Source: Comamonas odontotermitis
Lineage (GTDB): Bacteria > Pseudomonadota > Gammaproteobacteria > Burkholderiales > Burkholderiaceae_C
Reading direction: 5' to 3'
DNA length: 64,000 nt
NCBI RefSeq assembly: GCF_020080045.1
Contig: NZ_CP083451.1
Coordinates: 2,777,001 to 2,841,000 of the forward strand
This document shows, one piece after another, positions 45,518-55,261 of the stretch. Position 1 is the first letter of the stretch, and each line of letters opens with the position of its first letter. The notes beneath the pieces were generated by a model. It searched no databases. It was not told the origin of the DNA and was given only the letters and a program-made list of their open reading frames with translations. A program made the translations under genes and the position numbers.

Positions 45518-46354
45518 ATGGGCTGGTGGCGACGCACCTGGTTGAAGCTGCGCGCACGGGTGCGCCCCGTGCCCGAGATTCCCTCATCCCTCTGGCTGCA
45601 TGTGCTGCAGCGCCATCCTTTCTTGCAGGCCCTGTCGCTGGAAGAGAAGTCCAAACTGCGGGCGCTCAGCGCCTTGTTTCTGCACAACAAACGATTTTCG
45701 GGTGCGAATGGCCTGGTGGTGGACGACCGCATGGCCTTGACCATTGCAGCGCAGGCCTGTGTGCCTTTGCTGTACCGTGGTGACGCCAGCCGGGCCATCG
45801 CGCTTTATGACGATTTTGTCGGCATCGTGGTACACCCCGGCACCATGGTGGCAACCCGCGACGTGCATGAAGACGCAGGACTGGTATCGCAGCGCCGCAT
45901 GATGCTCGAAGGTGAAGCCATGGAACGCGGCCCCGTCACCCTCAGCTGGGCGGCCATCGACCAAAACCCTGCCATGCAGGCAGAGCGTGGCACCAGTGTC
46001 GTGATTCACGAGTTCTGCCACAAGATCGACATGCGCAATGGTGGCGCGGATGGCTATCCGGCCCTGCCTGCCGGTTTTTTGGGCATCCCCGCGGCAGCAG
46101 AGGCGCGCAAGGCCTGGGAGCTGACCTGGACCCAGGCCTTTGAGCATTTTCGCCAAGCCATCACCAAGGCCGAGCGTTTTGGCGAACCAGCCCCCTGGCT
46201 CGACGCCTATGGCGCCACGGCTCCTGCCGAATTTTTTGCAGTGGCCTGCGAGGCATTCTTTGTCAACCGCGTACGCTTTGGTCAGGAGTGGCCGCAGCTC
46301 GATCGCATGCTCGCAGGCCTCTTTCACTGGCCCGAGCCACCACGTCCCTCATAG
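45518..46354 (+). CDS. MtfA-like zinc peptidase (M90 family)
   Basis: This 278-residue protein starts 3 bases after the lpxH stop. It has the zincin motif HEFCHKID (HExxH) near residue 164 and a downstream ATAPAEFFAVACEAFF segment that supplies the third zinc ligand (Glu), as in MtfA. In E. coli MtfA acts on the sugar-uptake regulator Mlc; no Mlc gene is visible here. Confidence 0.92.
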   Translation: MGWWRRTWLKLRARVRPVPEIPSSLWLHVLQRHPFLQALSLEEKSKLRALSALFLHNKRFSGANGLVVDDRMALTIAAQACVPLLYRGDASRAIALYDDFVGIVVHPGTMVATRDVHEDAGLVSQRRMMLEGEAMERGPVTLSWAAIDQNPAMQAERGTSVVIHEFCHKIDMRNGGADGYPALPAGFLGIPAAAEARKAWELTWTQAFEHFRQAITKAERFGEPAPWLDAYGATAPAEFFAVACEAFFVNRVRFGQEWPQLDRMLAGLFHWPEPPRPS

Positions 46355-46364
46355 GCGCCTCACC

Positions 46365-47033
46365 TCAAGGTGCTACCCCTTCCGCCAGCGAGCGGAGCCA
46401 CTGCATGCTGTCCTGCAGTTCCGCTGGGTGCAGATTGTGCTGGCAAGGGTACTCACGGTAGACCAGATCCACCGGTGTGGCCTGCAGATGTGCGCGAATG
46501 GCATGGGCCTGCTGCAAGGGGATAACGTTGTCGGCACTGCCATGGCTCACCCATGCATGGTGCCCGGCCAGTGCGGCTGCGGCAACCTCCTCACCGGCAA
46601 TCTCCGGCAACAGGCGGCTGTGCCATACCAGAACCGCTTTGAGCAACGCGGGCTGCGTCAGCAGCACGGACAGGGACATGATGCCCCCCTGGCTGAAGCC
46701 TCCCACGACCACCCGCTCCGCAGGCACCTGCAGCTGAGCACAGGCTTCACGGCAGGTCTGCTCCACCAGCGCACGGCTGGCGCGCTCCTGCGCTGCATCA
46801 ATGGTGCGACTGCCATCAGGATTGACGCCGAACTGGAACCAGGCGTACATTTGCTCAGCCATCGTGTAGGGCGCGCGCAGGCTGAGTACGTGGAAGGCCT
46901 GCGGCACGAAGTCTGCCAGGCCAAACAGGTCCTGCTCATTGCTGCCCACACCGTGCATCAGCACCAGCAGCCATGGTTGAGGTACCGAAGGATCGGCCGC
47001 GCGGTACAGGTGGGAGAGTGGCAAGTTCAGCAT
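46365..47033 (-). CDS. Alpha/beta hydrolase, carboxylesterase/phospholipase type
   Basis: The start at 47033 (MLNLPLSHLY) gives 222 residues of the small esterase family: LVLMHGVGSNEQD (oxyanion region), GGFSQGGIMSL (nucleophile Ser), a SHGSADNVIP Asp and a CQHNLHP His near the C-terminus. It probably hydrolyses short esters or lysophospholipids in the cytoplasm. It is convergent with the M90 gene. Confidence 0.88.
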   Translation of the reverse strand: MLNLPLSHLYRAADPSVPQPWLLVLMHGVGSNEQDLFGLADFVPQAFHVLSLRAPYTMAEQMYAWFQFGVNPDGSRTIDAAQERASRALVEQTCREACAQLQVPAERVVVGGFSQGGIMSLSVLLTQPALLKAVLVWHSRLLPEIAGEEVAAAALAGHHAWVSHGSADNVIPLQQAHAIRAHLQATPVDLVYREYPCQHNLHPAELQDSMQWLRSLAEGVAP

Positions 47034-47148
47034 GACAGGTATCCAGCAATCGCAAAGTTCCCGGGAAGGCACCGCGTCAAAGCAGTGACGCAGACGCAAA
47101 AAAGTGGCTGCATGGTATCAGCAGCTACCGCTCATCCATTGCAGGCGC

Positions 47149-47712
47149 TTATTTTTTCTGGTGCAGCGCCACCCAGGCCAAGAACTTGTCCATGTAGCTG
47201 CCCAGAAAATCCCTGCTCGCAGCTGCGACCTGCCCCTGCGCATCCACCAGGCCGTCCGTCCAGCGGATGAAGCCCTCTGGCTGCGCCATGGCTGGCATAT
47301 CGAGAAAAACCAGGATATTGCGCAAATGCTGCTGCGCCATCGCAGTACCAGGGCCGCCAGGCGATGTACCGATAACGCCCGCAGGAATGCCTGCCCAGGC
47401 GCTGGCACCATAGGGACGGCTTGCGCCATCGAGCGCGTTCTTCAGATATGCCGGCACAGAACGATTGTGTTCCGGCGTTACCAACAAGATGCCGTTCTTG
47501 CTGCGGACCTTGTCTTTGAATGCCGTGAACGCAGCCGGGTAGCTATCAGCATCGCTGTCCCGGTTGTAGAAAGGCAAAGCACTCAGATCGAGAAACTCGA
47601 AATCCGCTTTGTCTTTTGACAGATTCACAAGGCCATGCGCCAGTTGCTGGTTGATCGATGCCTTGCTGTTGCTGCCAACGATCACGCCGATTTTCAGTTT
47701 TTCCACGGTCAT
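47149..47712 (-). CDS. NADPH-dependent FMN reductase
   Basis: The 187-residue flavoprotein starts MTVEKLKIGVIVGSNSKASI, the phosphate-binding loop of FMN-dependent NAD(P)H reductases, and has LLVTPEHNRSVPAYLKNALD, the flavin-contact segment. These enzymes reduce quinones, azo dyes or metal ions; the natural substrate is not evident here. Confidence 0.9.
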   Translation of the reverse strand: MTVEKLKIGVIVGSNSKASINQQLAHGLVNLSKDKADFEFLDLSALPFYNRDSDADSYPAAFTAFKDKVRSKNGILLVTPEHNRSVPAYLKNALDGASRPYGASAWAGIPAGVIGTSPGGPGTAMAQQHLRNILVFLDMPAMAQPEGFIRWTDGLVDAQGQVAAASRDFLGSYMDKFLAWVALHQKK

Positions 47713-47811
47713 TCTCACTTTCCAGACATGCAGAGGGTGAAGTCTTGTGGTTATACCCCTTGTTTGTGACCCGCCGTGTAGGCAAAAGCGAGCAGAGCGA
47801 CCGGCTTCACC

Positions 47812-49461
47812 TCAGCCGCTGATGCCCCCTCTCTGCAGACCGGTGCATGCCCTGCCACCGTCCATCCGCCACACCTGCGTGCCGCCCAGGACCAGGGCCG
47901 CCGACTCATCATGCAAGGATCGCCACTGCCGCTGCACAGCCTCTGCCGTGCCGAAGACCCACAGACGCTGCTGCGGATGGGCGCATGCGTAGGCCTGCAA
48001 TGCCCGTGCATCCAGCAGCACCGTGCTGCCATGCTGCGGATCGAATTCAGCAGCATCCGTCAACTCCTTCTTCCAGTTGTCTGCCTGACTACCCTCGCCA
48101 ACCTTCCAATCGTCGATCACCAGAGGCGGCTGCATGGCAGGCAGGTAAAAGGGAACCTCGTAATACAGGTGCTCCAGCATCACCAACCGGTCTGCCGCCT
48201 GCACCGGCAAGGCGCCCAGGGTGTGCCACCGGGCTTTGGCAGGAACAGCCACGGTTCCCAAAACCAGGCTCAGCGCCACACAGAGCACGGCAGCCAAGCC
48301 AGCAACAGGCCGTGCATGCCGCTGCCAGCCAGCAGCCTGCACCACACGTACCACGGCGTAGGCCAAGGGCGGCAATGCTGGAAGCACATACCCCACAATC
48401 TTGCTGTTCGGCACGGAGAAAAACACCACCACGACGGCAAACCACACCAGCATGAGCCTATCCAGGCTACGGACAGCAGCGGATGGAGACATGGCGGGCT
48501 GGGTACCGTGCACCGCTGCAGAAAGACCCACGAGGCGGCTCCGGGCCATCCCGCGTCCGCGCCTCCAGCAGCGCCAGCCGGCAGTCAGCGCCCACCCAGT
48601 CCAGGGCAAGGCGGCCAATGCAATCACGGCACCATAAAACCACCAGGGCTGCGGGTTGTTGAAGGTGGTACCGGTGTAGCGCTGGAAGTGCTGCGTGACA
48701 AAAAAGTAGTGAAAAAAGCCACCATGGCGCTGCTGTGCCAACCACACCCAGGGCCCTGCAATCAACAGTACCGGCAACCATGCAGCCGCATGCAGTGGCA
48801 GCCACCATTGGCGCCAGCGCCTCTCCCATACGAGCCAAATGGCCCATACCATGCCCGGCAGCACCAGGGCAATGAGACCTTTGGCCAGAAAACCCAATGC
48901 AGCCCAGATACCGGCGCCCATCAACCAGCCCATCCAGAGCCGCCGACCGGCTCCGTTGCGCGCTTGCAGCGTGGCAACGGCTGCGCAGCCTATGCATGCC
49001 GTCATGCATCCCGCCAGCAGCATGTCCATGTTGGCGTATTGCGCCGCCAGATAGGCATAAGGCATGGTGACCAGCACCACAGTCGCTGCAATAGCAACAG
49101 ACTGGTTTGCGCAGCGCTTGAGCAAGGTAAACAAGGCCATGGCAGCCACCCAGGCACCAAGCAAGGAAGGCAGGCGTGCCACCCATTCATGCACGCCTGC
49201 AACCTGAAAGCCCAGCGCTGCAAGCCAATAGTAAAGCGGAGGCTTGTGAAAGAAAGGCAAGCCATTGAGCGAAGGCGTTATCCAATCACCTCTGCGGAGC
49301 ATCTCCAAAGCAGCTACGGCATAACGCCCTTCATCCGGATCGCTGAGCGGCCGCACCCAGGCCAGAGCAAACAGCCAGACGCCGATCCACAAGCCCATCC
49401 TGGTCTCAGTGGTCCATGCAAAGCGGGCAGGCACCGCCCGCGTCGTAAAGAGGCTGTCCAT
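47812..49461 (-). CDS. ArnT-like membrane glycosyltransferase
   Basis: The 549-residue protein has about 11 transmembrane helices and the first-loop signature DPDEGRYAVAALEML and PSLNGLPFFHKPPLYYW of the ArnT/PMT (GT83/GT39) group, in which an acidic residue of the first loop is catalytic. The family moves a sugar from undecaprenyl phosphate onto lipid A or proteins. A PAP2 phosphatase gene lies 3 bases upstream on the same strand, which fits recycling of the lipid carrier. Confidence 0.9.
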   Translation of the reverse strand: MDSLFTTRAVPARFAWTTETRMGLWIGVWLFALAWVRPLSDPDEGRYAVAALEMLRRGDWITPSLNGLPFFHKPPLYYWLAALGFQVAGVHEWVARLPSLLGAWVAAMALFTLLKRCANQSVAIAATVVLVTMPYAYLAAQYANMDMLLAGCMTACIGCAAVATLQARNGAGRRLWMGWLMGAGIWAALGFLAKGLIALVLPGMVWAIWLVWERRWRQWWLPLHAAAWLPVLLIAGPWVWLAQQRHGGFFHYFFVTQHFQRYTGTTFNNPQPWWFYGAVIALAALPWTGWALTAGWRCWRRGRGMARSRLVGLSAAVHGTQPAMSPSAAVRSLDRLMLVWFAVVVVFFSVPNSKIVGYVLPALPPLAYAVVRVVQAAGWQRHARPVAGLAAVLCVALSLVLGTVAVPAKARWHTLGALPVQAADRLVMLEHLYYEVPFYLPAMQPPLVIDDWKVGEGSQADNWKKELTDAAEFDPQHGSTVLLDARALQAYACAHPQQRLWVFGTAEAVQRQWRSLHDESAALVLGGTQVWRMDGGRACTGLQRGGISG

Positions 49462-49464
49462 GGC

Positions 49465-50061
49465 CTATTCCGCAGAGGCTGGCATCGAAGATTGCACAAG
49501 TGGCGCATGGCTCTGCAGCCCCTCGCCTCCCTGCCCCAGCAGCGCAGGATTTGCATGTCGCCACACCCATCCGTAAATGCCAGCCAATGTGAAACCGAGC
49601 ACCGCTCCAGCGGCAATGTCCAGTGGAAAATGCACACCGCAGTACACCCTGCCCCAGCTCACAGCCAGGCCGGTTATCAGGATTGCCGCACCTGCAAGGC
49701 GCAACTGCCGCAGTCCCAACAGACAAAAACCGATGGTAAAGAGCGCACTTGCATGGGCACTGGGCAGGGAACCACGGGCTGCATGGTCAATATAGGCAGG
49801 GCTGAGCCCCATGACAAATGGGCGAGGATGGCCGATCCATAGCGCCAGGCGGTGCGCCAGCAATACGGCGGCGGCGCAGCATACCAGGCTACCCACCACG
49901 TAAAGGCGATTTGCTGGGTACTTCCACCAATCCCATACCAACACAGCGGCTGCCAGCAGCACGCCATAGGTGCCCAGCCATCTGGCAACCACCAGCACCC
50001 AGGCTGTTGGCGCAACACCTCCTGCCATCCACGCAAACCAGTGCAGATTCATCTCTTCCAT
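49465..50061 (-). CDS. PAP2-family membrane phosphatase
   Basis: The 198-residue product has several transmembrane helices and the three motifs of the family: GHPRPF, LPSAHAS and SWGRVYCGVHFPLD (catalytic His residues). The ATG at 50061 has AGAGGG upstream. Members act on lipid A phosphates or undecaprenyl pyrophosphate. It is paired with the ArnT-like gene, 3 bases apart. Confidence 0.9.
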   Translation of the reverse strand: MEEMNLHWFAWMAGGVAPTAWVLVVARWLGTYGVLLAAAVLVWDWWKYPANRLYVVGSLVCCAAAVLLAHRLALWIGHPRPFVMGLSPAYIDHAARGSLPSAHASALFTIGFCLLGLRQLRLAGAAILITGLAVSWGRVYCGVHFPLDIAAGAVLGFTLAGIYGWVWRHANPALLGQGGEGLQSHAPLVQSSMPASAE

Positions 50062-50190
50062 TGCAGCCCTCTGAGGCAGAAGGCCGCCCTGGATGGGCAT
50101 TCACCCGGCAGCAGCGCTTTCCGCAGGAAGGCACTGTGGCGTCATGAACTTACCGATGTCTTAATGCAAGAAATATCCAGTGGAAAGCGG

Positions 50191-50910
50191 TTAGAGAACC
50201 GTACTGCTGTCCTGCACCACAGCACCCGCAGCAATCGTGATGGCGCGGTTGCATTGCGCGGCGATGCTGCGGTCGTGCGTGACCATCATCAAGGTAGTGC
50301 CGAACTCCCGATTCAGATCCATGATCAGCCGCATCACGGACTCGCCAGTGGCAAAATCAAGGCTACCCGTCGGTTCGTCGGCCAGCAAGACCGCAGGCTC
50401 CACCACAAATGCCCGCGCCAGCGCCACACGCTGCTGTTCGCCGCCCGAAAGCAGCTTGGGATAATGCGACAGGCGCTGGCCCAGACCTACGCGCTCCAGC
50501 ATCTGCGCGGCCAGTTTGCGCGCATCGCGCCTGCCCGCCAACTCCAGTGGCAGCATCACATTCTCGATGGCCGTCAGGTTGCCCATCAGCTGGAAGTTCT
50601 GAAACACAAAGCCCATACTGCGTGCGCGCAGCGCCGCCCGCTCGTCTTCATCCAGCGCGAACAGGTCTTCTCCGCCCACCATCACCGTGCCCGTCGTCGG
50701 TGTATCGAGGCCGGCCAGCAAGGACAGCAAGGTGCTCTTGCCCGAGCCCGATGCACCCACGATGGCGACGGTTTCACCCCGTGCGATACTAAAGTCCACA
50801 TCGTGCAGGATCGTCAAGGTGCCGGTGGAATCGGTGACCGATTTACCCAATCGGCGGGCCTCAAGCACCGTGGCGACTCCCTGTGTCTGCGAAAGCAATG
50901 CGTCATTCAT
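50191..50910 (-). CDS. ybbA: ABC transporter ATP-binding protein (YbbA/LolD type)
   Basis: The 239-residue nucleotide-binding protein has Walker A GASGSGKST, signature LSGGEQQRVALARA, Walker B VLLADEPTGSLD and the switch His in MMVTHD. Its start ATG at 50908-50910 overlaps the tesA ATG on the other strand (CATG). The ybbA/tesA divergent pair is known from E. coli, where a permease gene follows ybbA; none is present here downstream. Confidence 0.9.
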   Translation of the reverse strand: MNDALLSQTQGVATVLEARRLGKSVTDSTGTLTILHDVDFSIARGETVAIVGASGSGKSTLLSLLAGLDTPTTGTVMVGGEDLFALDEDERAALRARSMGFVFQNFQLMGNLTAIENVMLPLELAGRRDARKLAAQMLERVGLGQRLSHYPKLLSGGEQQRVALARAFVVEPAVLLADEPTGSLDFATGESVMRLIMDLNREFGTTLMMVTHDRSIAAQCNRAITIAAGAVVQDSSTVL

Positions 50911-51601
50911 GAAAAACAGCTTTTCTCCATCCAGTTTCGGCACGCGCCTTGGCAGGCGGCGCTTCGTTCGTACCATCGTAACGGTACCCCTGATGTCCTG
51001 GGCTGCTATGGGTTTTACAATCGCAGGCGCCCAGCCATCTGCGCCAGCGACGATTCTGGTCGTCGGAGACTCCATCAGTGCAGAGTACGGCATCGCCCGC
51101 GGAAGCGGCTGGGTGGCGCTGCTGCAGAGCCGGCTCGCACAGCAGAAAAACCCGGCCTACCAGGTGGTGAACGCCAGCATCAGCGGAGATACAAGCTCTG
51201 GTGGCCGCGCTCGCCTGGCAGGCCTTCTCAAGCAGCACCGGCCGAAGATCGTAGTGATTGAACTGGGTGCCAACGACGCCCTGCGCGGCCTGCCCCTGAC
51301 CAGCACGCAGGCCAATCTGGCTGCGATGGTGGACGGCGCGCAGCAATCGGGCGCCAAGGTGCTGTTGCTGGGCATGCAGGTGCCGCCCAACTACGGTGCA
51401 CGGTATACCGCCGATTTCGCCAAGGTCTTCACCACACTGGCTGCAGACAAAAAGACCGGCCTCGTTCCCTTCTTGCTGCAAGGCGTGGCCGATGTACCCG
51501 ATGCCGGCAAGAACTTTCAGGCCGACCGCATCCACCCACTCGCGAGCGCCCACCCGACCTTGCTGGCCAATGTGTGGCCTCAGCTGCAAAAGCTGATGTA
51601 G
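50909..51601 (+). CDS. tesA: GDSL-type acyl-CoA thioesterase/arylesterase
   Basis: The 230-residue SGNH hydrolase is exported (basic N-terminus, hydrophobic segment, TIAGAQP). It shows ILVVGDSISAEYG (catalytic Ser), GDTSSGG, IELGANDALRG and the C-terminal ADRIHP Asp/His pair. E. coli TesA cleaves acyl-CoA and esters in the periplasm. Confidence 0.94.
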   Translation: MKNSFSPSSFGTRLGRRRFVRTIVTVPLMSWAAMGFTIAGAQPSAPATILVVGDSISAEYGIARGSGWVALLQSRLAQQKNPAYQVVNASISGDTSSGGRARLAGLLKQHRPKIVVIELGANDALRGLPLTSTQANLAAMVDGAQQSGAKVLLLGMQVPPNYGARYTADFAKVFTTLAADKKTGLVPFLLQGVADVPDAGKNFQADRIHPLASAHPTLLANVWPQLQKLM

Positions 51602-51665
51602 CGCGCAGAACAGGTTTTCACTTCAAAAACCTGAACAACGGGCGCTACACCGCTTCACGCTTCGC

Positions 51666-52913
51666 TCAGCCGAACGCCTTCTGCAGCGCCTGCGCCAGGT
51701 CTGCCTGCAGGTCTGCCGCGTCTTCCAGCCCAATCGAGAAGCGCACAACCGTGCCTGGCTTCAAGCTCTCTTCCGGCAGCGAGCGCATGCTGCCGATCTT
51801 GTAGGGCACTACCAGGCTGATGGGGCCACCCCAGCTGTACGCCAGCTTGAACCAGCGCAGGCTTTCGCAGAACAGATCAATCTGCTGTTGGGTGTAGCGC
51901 GGATCGATCACCACGCTGAAAAGACCCGCCGCAGCGCCTTCGAGCCCATGCGGACCGTTTTTTCCGCCGCACTGCGCCTTCCAGTACGCGTGACCGGGCG
52001 AGCCCTCCAAGGCAGGGTGCAACACCTGCACCACTGCCGTCTGCTGCGCCATGAAGCTGGCCAACTGGCGCGCCGCCGCATCGTGCGCGTAGTAGCGCAG
52101 GGACATGCTGGGCAGGCTGCGCAGAATCGTTTCCACATCGTTGACGCCCACACCAAAACCCATGTGCATATGCGTGGCCTGCAGGCGGCGATGGATGGCC
52201 GGATCGCGCGAGGTGATGGAGCCCATCAGCACATCGCCGCCGCCACTGGGGTATTTGGTGAGGGCGTGCGCTGAGATATCGACACCCAGGCGGTGAGAGC
52301 CATCGCCGTCCAGATCAAACACATTGAAGGCGAGGCCAGCACCCCAGGTGTTGTCGATAGCAGTAGGAATACCTTTGTCTCTGCACAGCTGCACCAGGGC
52401 ACGGAGGTCAGGAAACTCCATGCTCACCGAGCCTGCGGCTTCGAGCCAGACCAGGCGGGTATTGGGCTGGATCTGGCTGGCACAGTGCGCCACATTGAGC
52501 GGCTGGTAATAGCCCACGCTCACGCCGTAACGCGCCAACTCGCTTTCGGCAAAGCCCTTGCTCGGGCCATAGACGTTGTCGGGCAACAGCACATGGTCGC
52601 CCGCACGGAGCATGGCAAGGCCCACCACAGAAATCGCTGCGAGGCCGCTTGTCACCAGCAGGCAGTGCTTGCCGCCTTCCAGCGCGGCAATGCGCTCTTC
52701 CAGAATGTAGGCAGTGGGCGTGCCATGCAGACCATAGGTGAAGGCACTCTTGTCTTTCCAGTCCCAGCTGCGCATGGCCTGCACATTGGGGAAAAAGATG
52801 CTCGATGCCTTGAACACACCCGGCTGGGGCGCAGAAAAAGGCGCGGTCGGCGCGTAAGGATGGTGAATCAGGTCGGTCAGTGCCGATGGGGCTGGTGTAC
52901 GAGGCTCGGTCAT
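51666..52913 (-). CDS. metC: Cystathionine beta-lyase
   Basis: The start MTEPRTPAPS at 52913 gives 415 residues of the Cys/Met metabolism PLP family, with YGLHGTPTAYILEERIAALEGG, AIDNTWGAG and the PLP-binding Lys in SAHALTKYPSGGGDV. It splits cystathionine to homocysteine in methionine synthesis. The alternative is a related lyase of the same fold. The 190 bases upstream hold no gene. Confidence 0.92.
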   Translation of the reverse strand: MTEPRTPAPSALTDLIHHPYAPTAPFSAPQPGVFKASSIFFPNVQAMRSWDWKDKSAFTYGLHGTPTAYILEERIAALEGGKHCLLVTSGLAAISVVGLAMLRAGDHVLLPDNVYGPSKGFAESELARYGVSVGYYQPLNVAHCASQIQPNTRLVWLEAAGSVSMEFPDLRALVQLCRDKGIPTAIDNTWGAGLAFNVFDLDGDGSHRLGVDISAHALTKYPSGGGDVLMGSITSRDPAIHRRLQATHMHMGFGVGVNDVETILRSLPSMSLRYYAHDAAARQLASFMAQQTAVVQVLHPALEGSPGHAYWKAQCGGKNGPHGLEGAAAGLFSVVIDPRYTQQQIDLFCESLRWFKLAYSWGGPISLVVPYKIGSMRSLPEESLKPGTVVRFSIGLEDAADLQADLAQALQKAFG

Positions 52914-53102
52914 GGCAAAACGTGTGGAAGCAAAAACAATGAGGGCCTGCGCGGACAAGGGACGACAACGGGCATCTTCATGCGAACCATGCCGGGCCCG
53001 AGCACCATCTGCGCAAAACGCTACAACTTCTGGTCAGCAGCCATTGTGCAGCAGGGCAGACGCGATGGCACGCCCAGGCGGGCAAGCACAGTCACATTGT
53101 CA

Positions 53103-54557
53103 TCACTGCTGCAGTGTGGAACGGAAAAAAGCGGCGTGCTCCAGCAATGCCTGCGGATTTTGCAACGGCAGCCAATCTCCACCTGAACACAGGCGCGGAA
53201 CTGTCTCCAACGACGCCAGCACAGGCCACGGCCACCATTGGGCGCTCTCGCCTGCGCTCACCAGACTGGCGTCCGGCAGCTCCAGCGGAGCATTCATGCT
53301 GCCCGCCTCCGCATCCACCCATGCCTGGGCATCACGCGCCCAGGCACGCAGCCCGGCACGATGCCCCCGGTCAGGGAACTGCGCCTGCCATTGCGCGATA
53401 TCTGCAGCAGGCAGCCCATCCAATGCACTGCTCTGTAGTGCTTGCGCTACATCCAACGCAGGTTTGCGCTGCACCTGCTCCAGCCATTGGCGGTAGGCCG
53501 GTGTGGCATGGCGCGGCAGTGCGGGGTTGATGAGCCACAGCCCCATGCGCGCAAGCGGCACGCCTGCCTGCGCGAGCAGCCGGTACAGCGCCAGGCCCAG
53601 ACGGGACGCATCTCCGTGTGCGGCAATCACCAGCTTTGCCGGAGCTTCTGGCTGCGCATCTGGCCGCGCGTCCGGCAGCATATCGGGCTGCAGTTGCAAG
53701 TGCTCGGCCAGCGCCTGCAGCGTCGCCAGGTGCAAGGCGTCATTCACTCCCGCATCCTTTTTGGGCCTGTCGCTGCGGCCCAGGCCAATCCAGTCCGGCA
53801 CCACCACGCGGTCACCCAAAGCTGCCAGGGCCTGAGCCAGTGGGCGAAAAAGCCCCTGGTGGGCCGGGCTGGCGGACAGCATCAGCCAGCGCATGGCGGC
53901 CGGTGCGTCAGCGCCATTCGCATGGCTGTCCTTGACATGCAGGCGCAAACCCGCCAGTGGCGGCCAATCACTATAAAAACAGGAGCTACTTGCGCAGTCA
54001 CAATCGGCGTGGAAGATCTTTTCATCCACACGAAGCGCATCGTCGCGCAAGGGGTGTGCAGCCCGGGCTGCCACTTGCTGTGCCTGCCGGCGTTCCGCGA
54101 AAAATCCGGTCAGCAAGGCAGCCGCGTCTTCGGCCAGCACCCCCGCAGTGGTTTGCGTATGGTGGTTGAGCTGGGCATTGGCAAACAGGTTGATCACCGA
54201 GCCAGCCGCCCCGGTGCGGGGCTCCGCAGCGCCCCACACCACTCGGGCCATGCGTGCGTTCAGGATGGCGCCGGCGCACATGGCACAGGGCTCCAGCGTC
54301 ACATAGAGCGTGCAATCTTCGAGCCGGTAGTTGCCCGCATGCTGCGCCGCATCGCGCAGCGCCTGGATTTCTGCATGGGCGCTGGGGTCGTGCAGACCGA
54401 CAGGCCGATTGCACCCACGGCCGATGATGACCCCACCTTGCACCACCACAGCGCCCACCGGCACTTCGCCAGCCTGCGCAGCCGCCTGCGCCTGCTGCAG
54501 CGCTGCACGCATCCAGTGCGCATCGTCTTCAAAAGGGGGAATGGAGTCCGCTGTCAT
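53103..54557 (-). CDS. tadA: TadA tRNA adenosine deaminase fused to an alpha/beta hydrolase
   Basis: The ATG at 54557 starts a 484-residue fusion. Residues about 1-165 are TadA: HAEIQAL and PCAMCAG zinc motifs and catalytic Glu, which convert A34 to inosine in tRNA-Arg(ACG). A linker leads to a second domain (about 195-480) of the alpha/beta-hydrolase fold resembling haloalkane dehalogenase-like proteins (VVVPDWIGLGRSDRPKK, then IAAHGDASRLGL at the nucleophile elbow, with Asp in place of Ser). The C-terminal part has weak conservation and may be inactive. The frame is continuous, so it is a real fusion unless sequence errors joined two genes. Confidence 0.88.
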   Translation of the reverse strand: MTADSIPPFEDDAHWMRAALQQAQAAAQAGEVPVGAVVVQGGVIIGRGCNRPVGLHDPSAHAEIQALRDAAQHAGNYRLEDCTLYVTLEPCAMCAGAILNARMARVVWGAAEPRTGAAGSVINLFANAQLNHHTQTTAGVLAEDAAALLTGFFAERRQAQQVAARAAHPLRDDALRVDEKIFHADCDCASSSCFYSDWPPLAGLRLHVKDSHANGADAPAAMRWLMLSASPAHQGLFRPLAQALAALGDRVVVPDWIGLGRSDRPKKDAGVNDALHLATLQALAEHLQLQPDMLPDARPDAQPEAPAKLVIAAHGDASRLGLALYRLLAQAGVPLARMGLWLINPALPRHATPAYRQWLEQVQRKPALDVAQALQSSALDGLPAADIAQWQAQFPDRGHRAGLRAWARDAQAWVDAEAGSMNAPLELPDASLVSAGESAQWWPWPVLASLETVPRLCSGGDWLPLQNPQALLEHAAFFRSTLQQ

Positions 54558-54736
54558 GGGTTGGAGGCAGTTGGATAGGGGTGCACCATGCCCATCATCT
54601 GAAATGGACATCGCACCGATTGCAGTTGAACAAACTTTCAGACGCCGAAGTTATGACAGAAACGCTTCAAAGCCCGCTGCACGCACTCACAAAAAATAGC
54701 GATCATCAATTTAAGGGAAAACGCAGAAGGCCATTT

Positions 54737-54991
54737 TCATTCCGCATCCTTTGCGCGGTCTGCGCCCTGCTGCAAGGCCTGGTTCAGCTCCGTCTGCACC
54801 TGCTGCTGAATCTGCTGGCTCTGCTCCCGCACATTCTTGCTGGTATCGACCTGCGGCACCTTGACACCCTCCACCGTCGCCGGAGCACTCGCTCCACTGG
54901 TGCTTCGGGTGGCCTGCAGATTCTGCTTCATCAGGATGGCAACAATGGCCATGACCACCAGGATACCGACGAGACCAAAAACAGCGCGCAT
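54737..54991 (-). CDS. Small single-pass membrane protein
   Basis: The ATG at 54991 gives 84 residues: a transmembrane segment (MRAVFGLVGILVVMAIVAIL) followed by a Gln-rich helical stretch (REQSQQIQQQVQTELNQALQ). No domain is recognised. The longer frame upstream is not typical coding sequence. It lies between tadA and the U32 gene on the tadA strand. Confidence 0.75.
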   Translation of the reverse strand: MRAVFGLVGILVVMAIVAILMKQNLQATRSTSGASAPATVEGVKVPQVDTSKNVREQSQQIQQQVQTELNQALQQGADRAKDAE

Positions 54992-55261
54992 ACGTCCCTC
55001 TACAACCGGTTGTGATGGCGCGATTATCGCGCGGCAAGGCCGAGCATCCTCAGACCGGCACCTGCGCGCACCACCAGTGAAGCGCACGCCCCGCGAAGCC
55101 ACTGAACCTGAATCAGGCGTCAATCCGGTTAAAATTGACAAAAATCAACCACTTGCTTCTCCCGGATATCGCAGACGCCCTGCCGTCAATGGCAGAAGGA
55201 TCGCTGCGGCATTGGGCTGCAGGCCATCCTGCAGACACGAAGCAAGCACCACCGCGCCCCT

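Noticed and set aside
47911..49842. Long open frame (643 codons) opposite the ArnT-like gene
   Set aside because: It overlaps two genes with clear family motifs and has no domain of its own.
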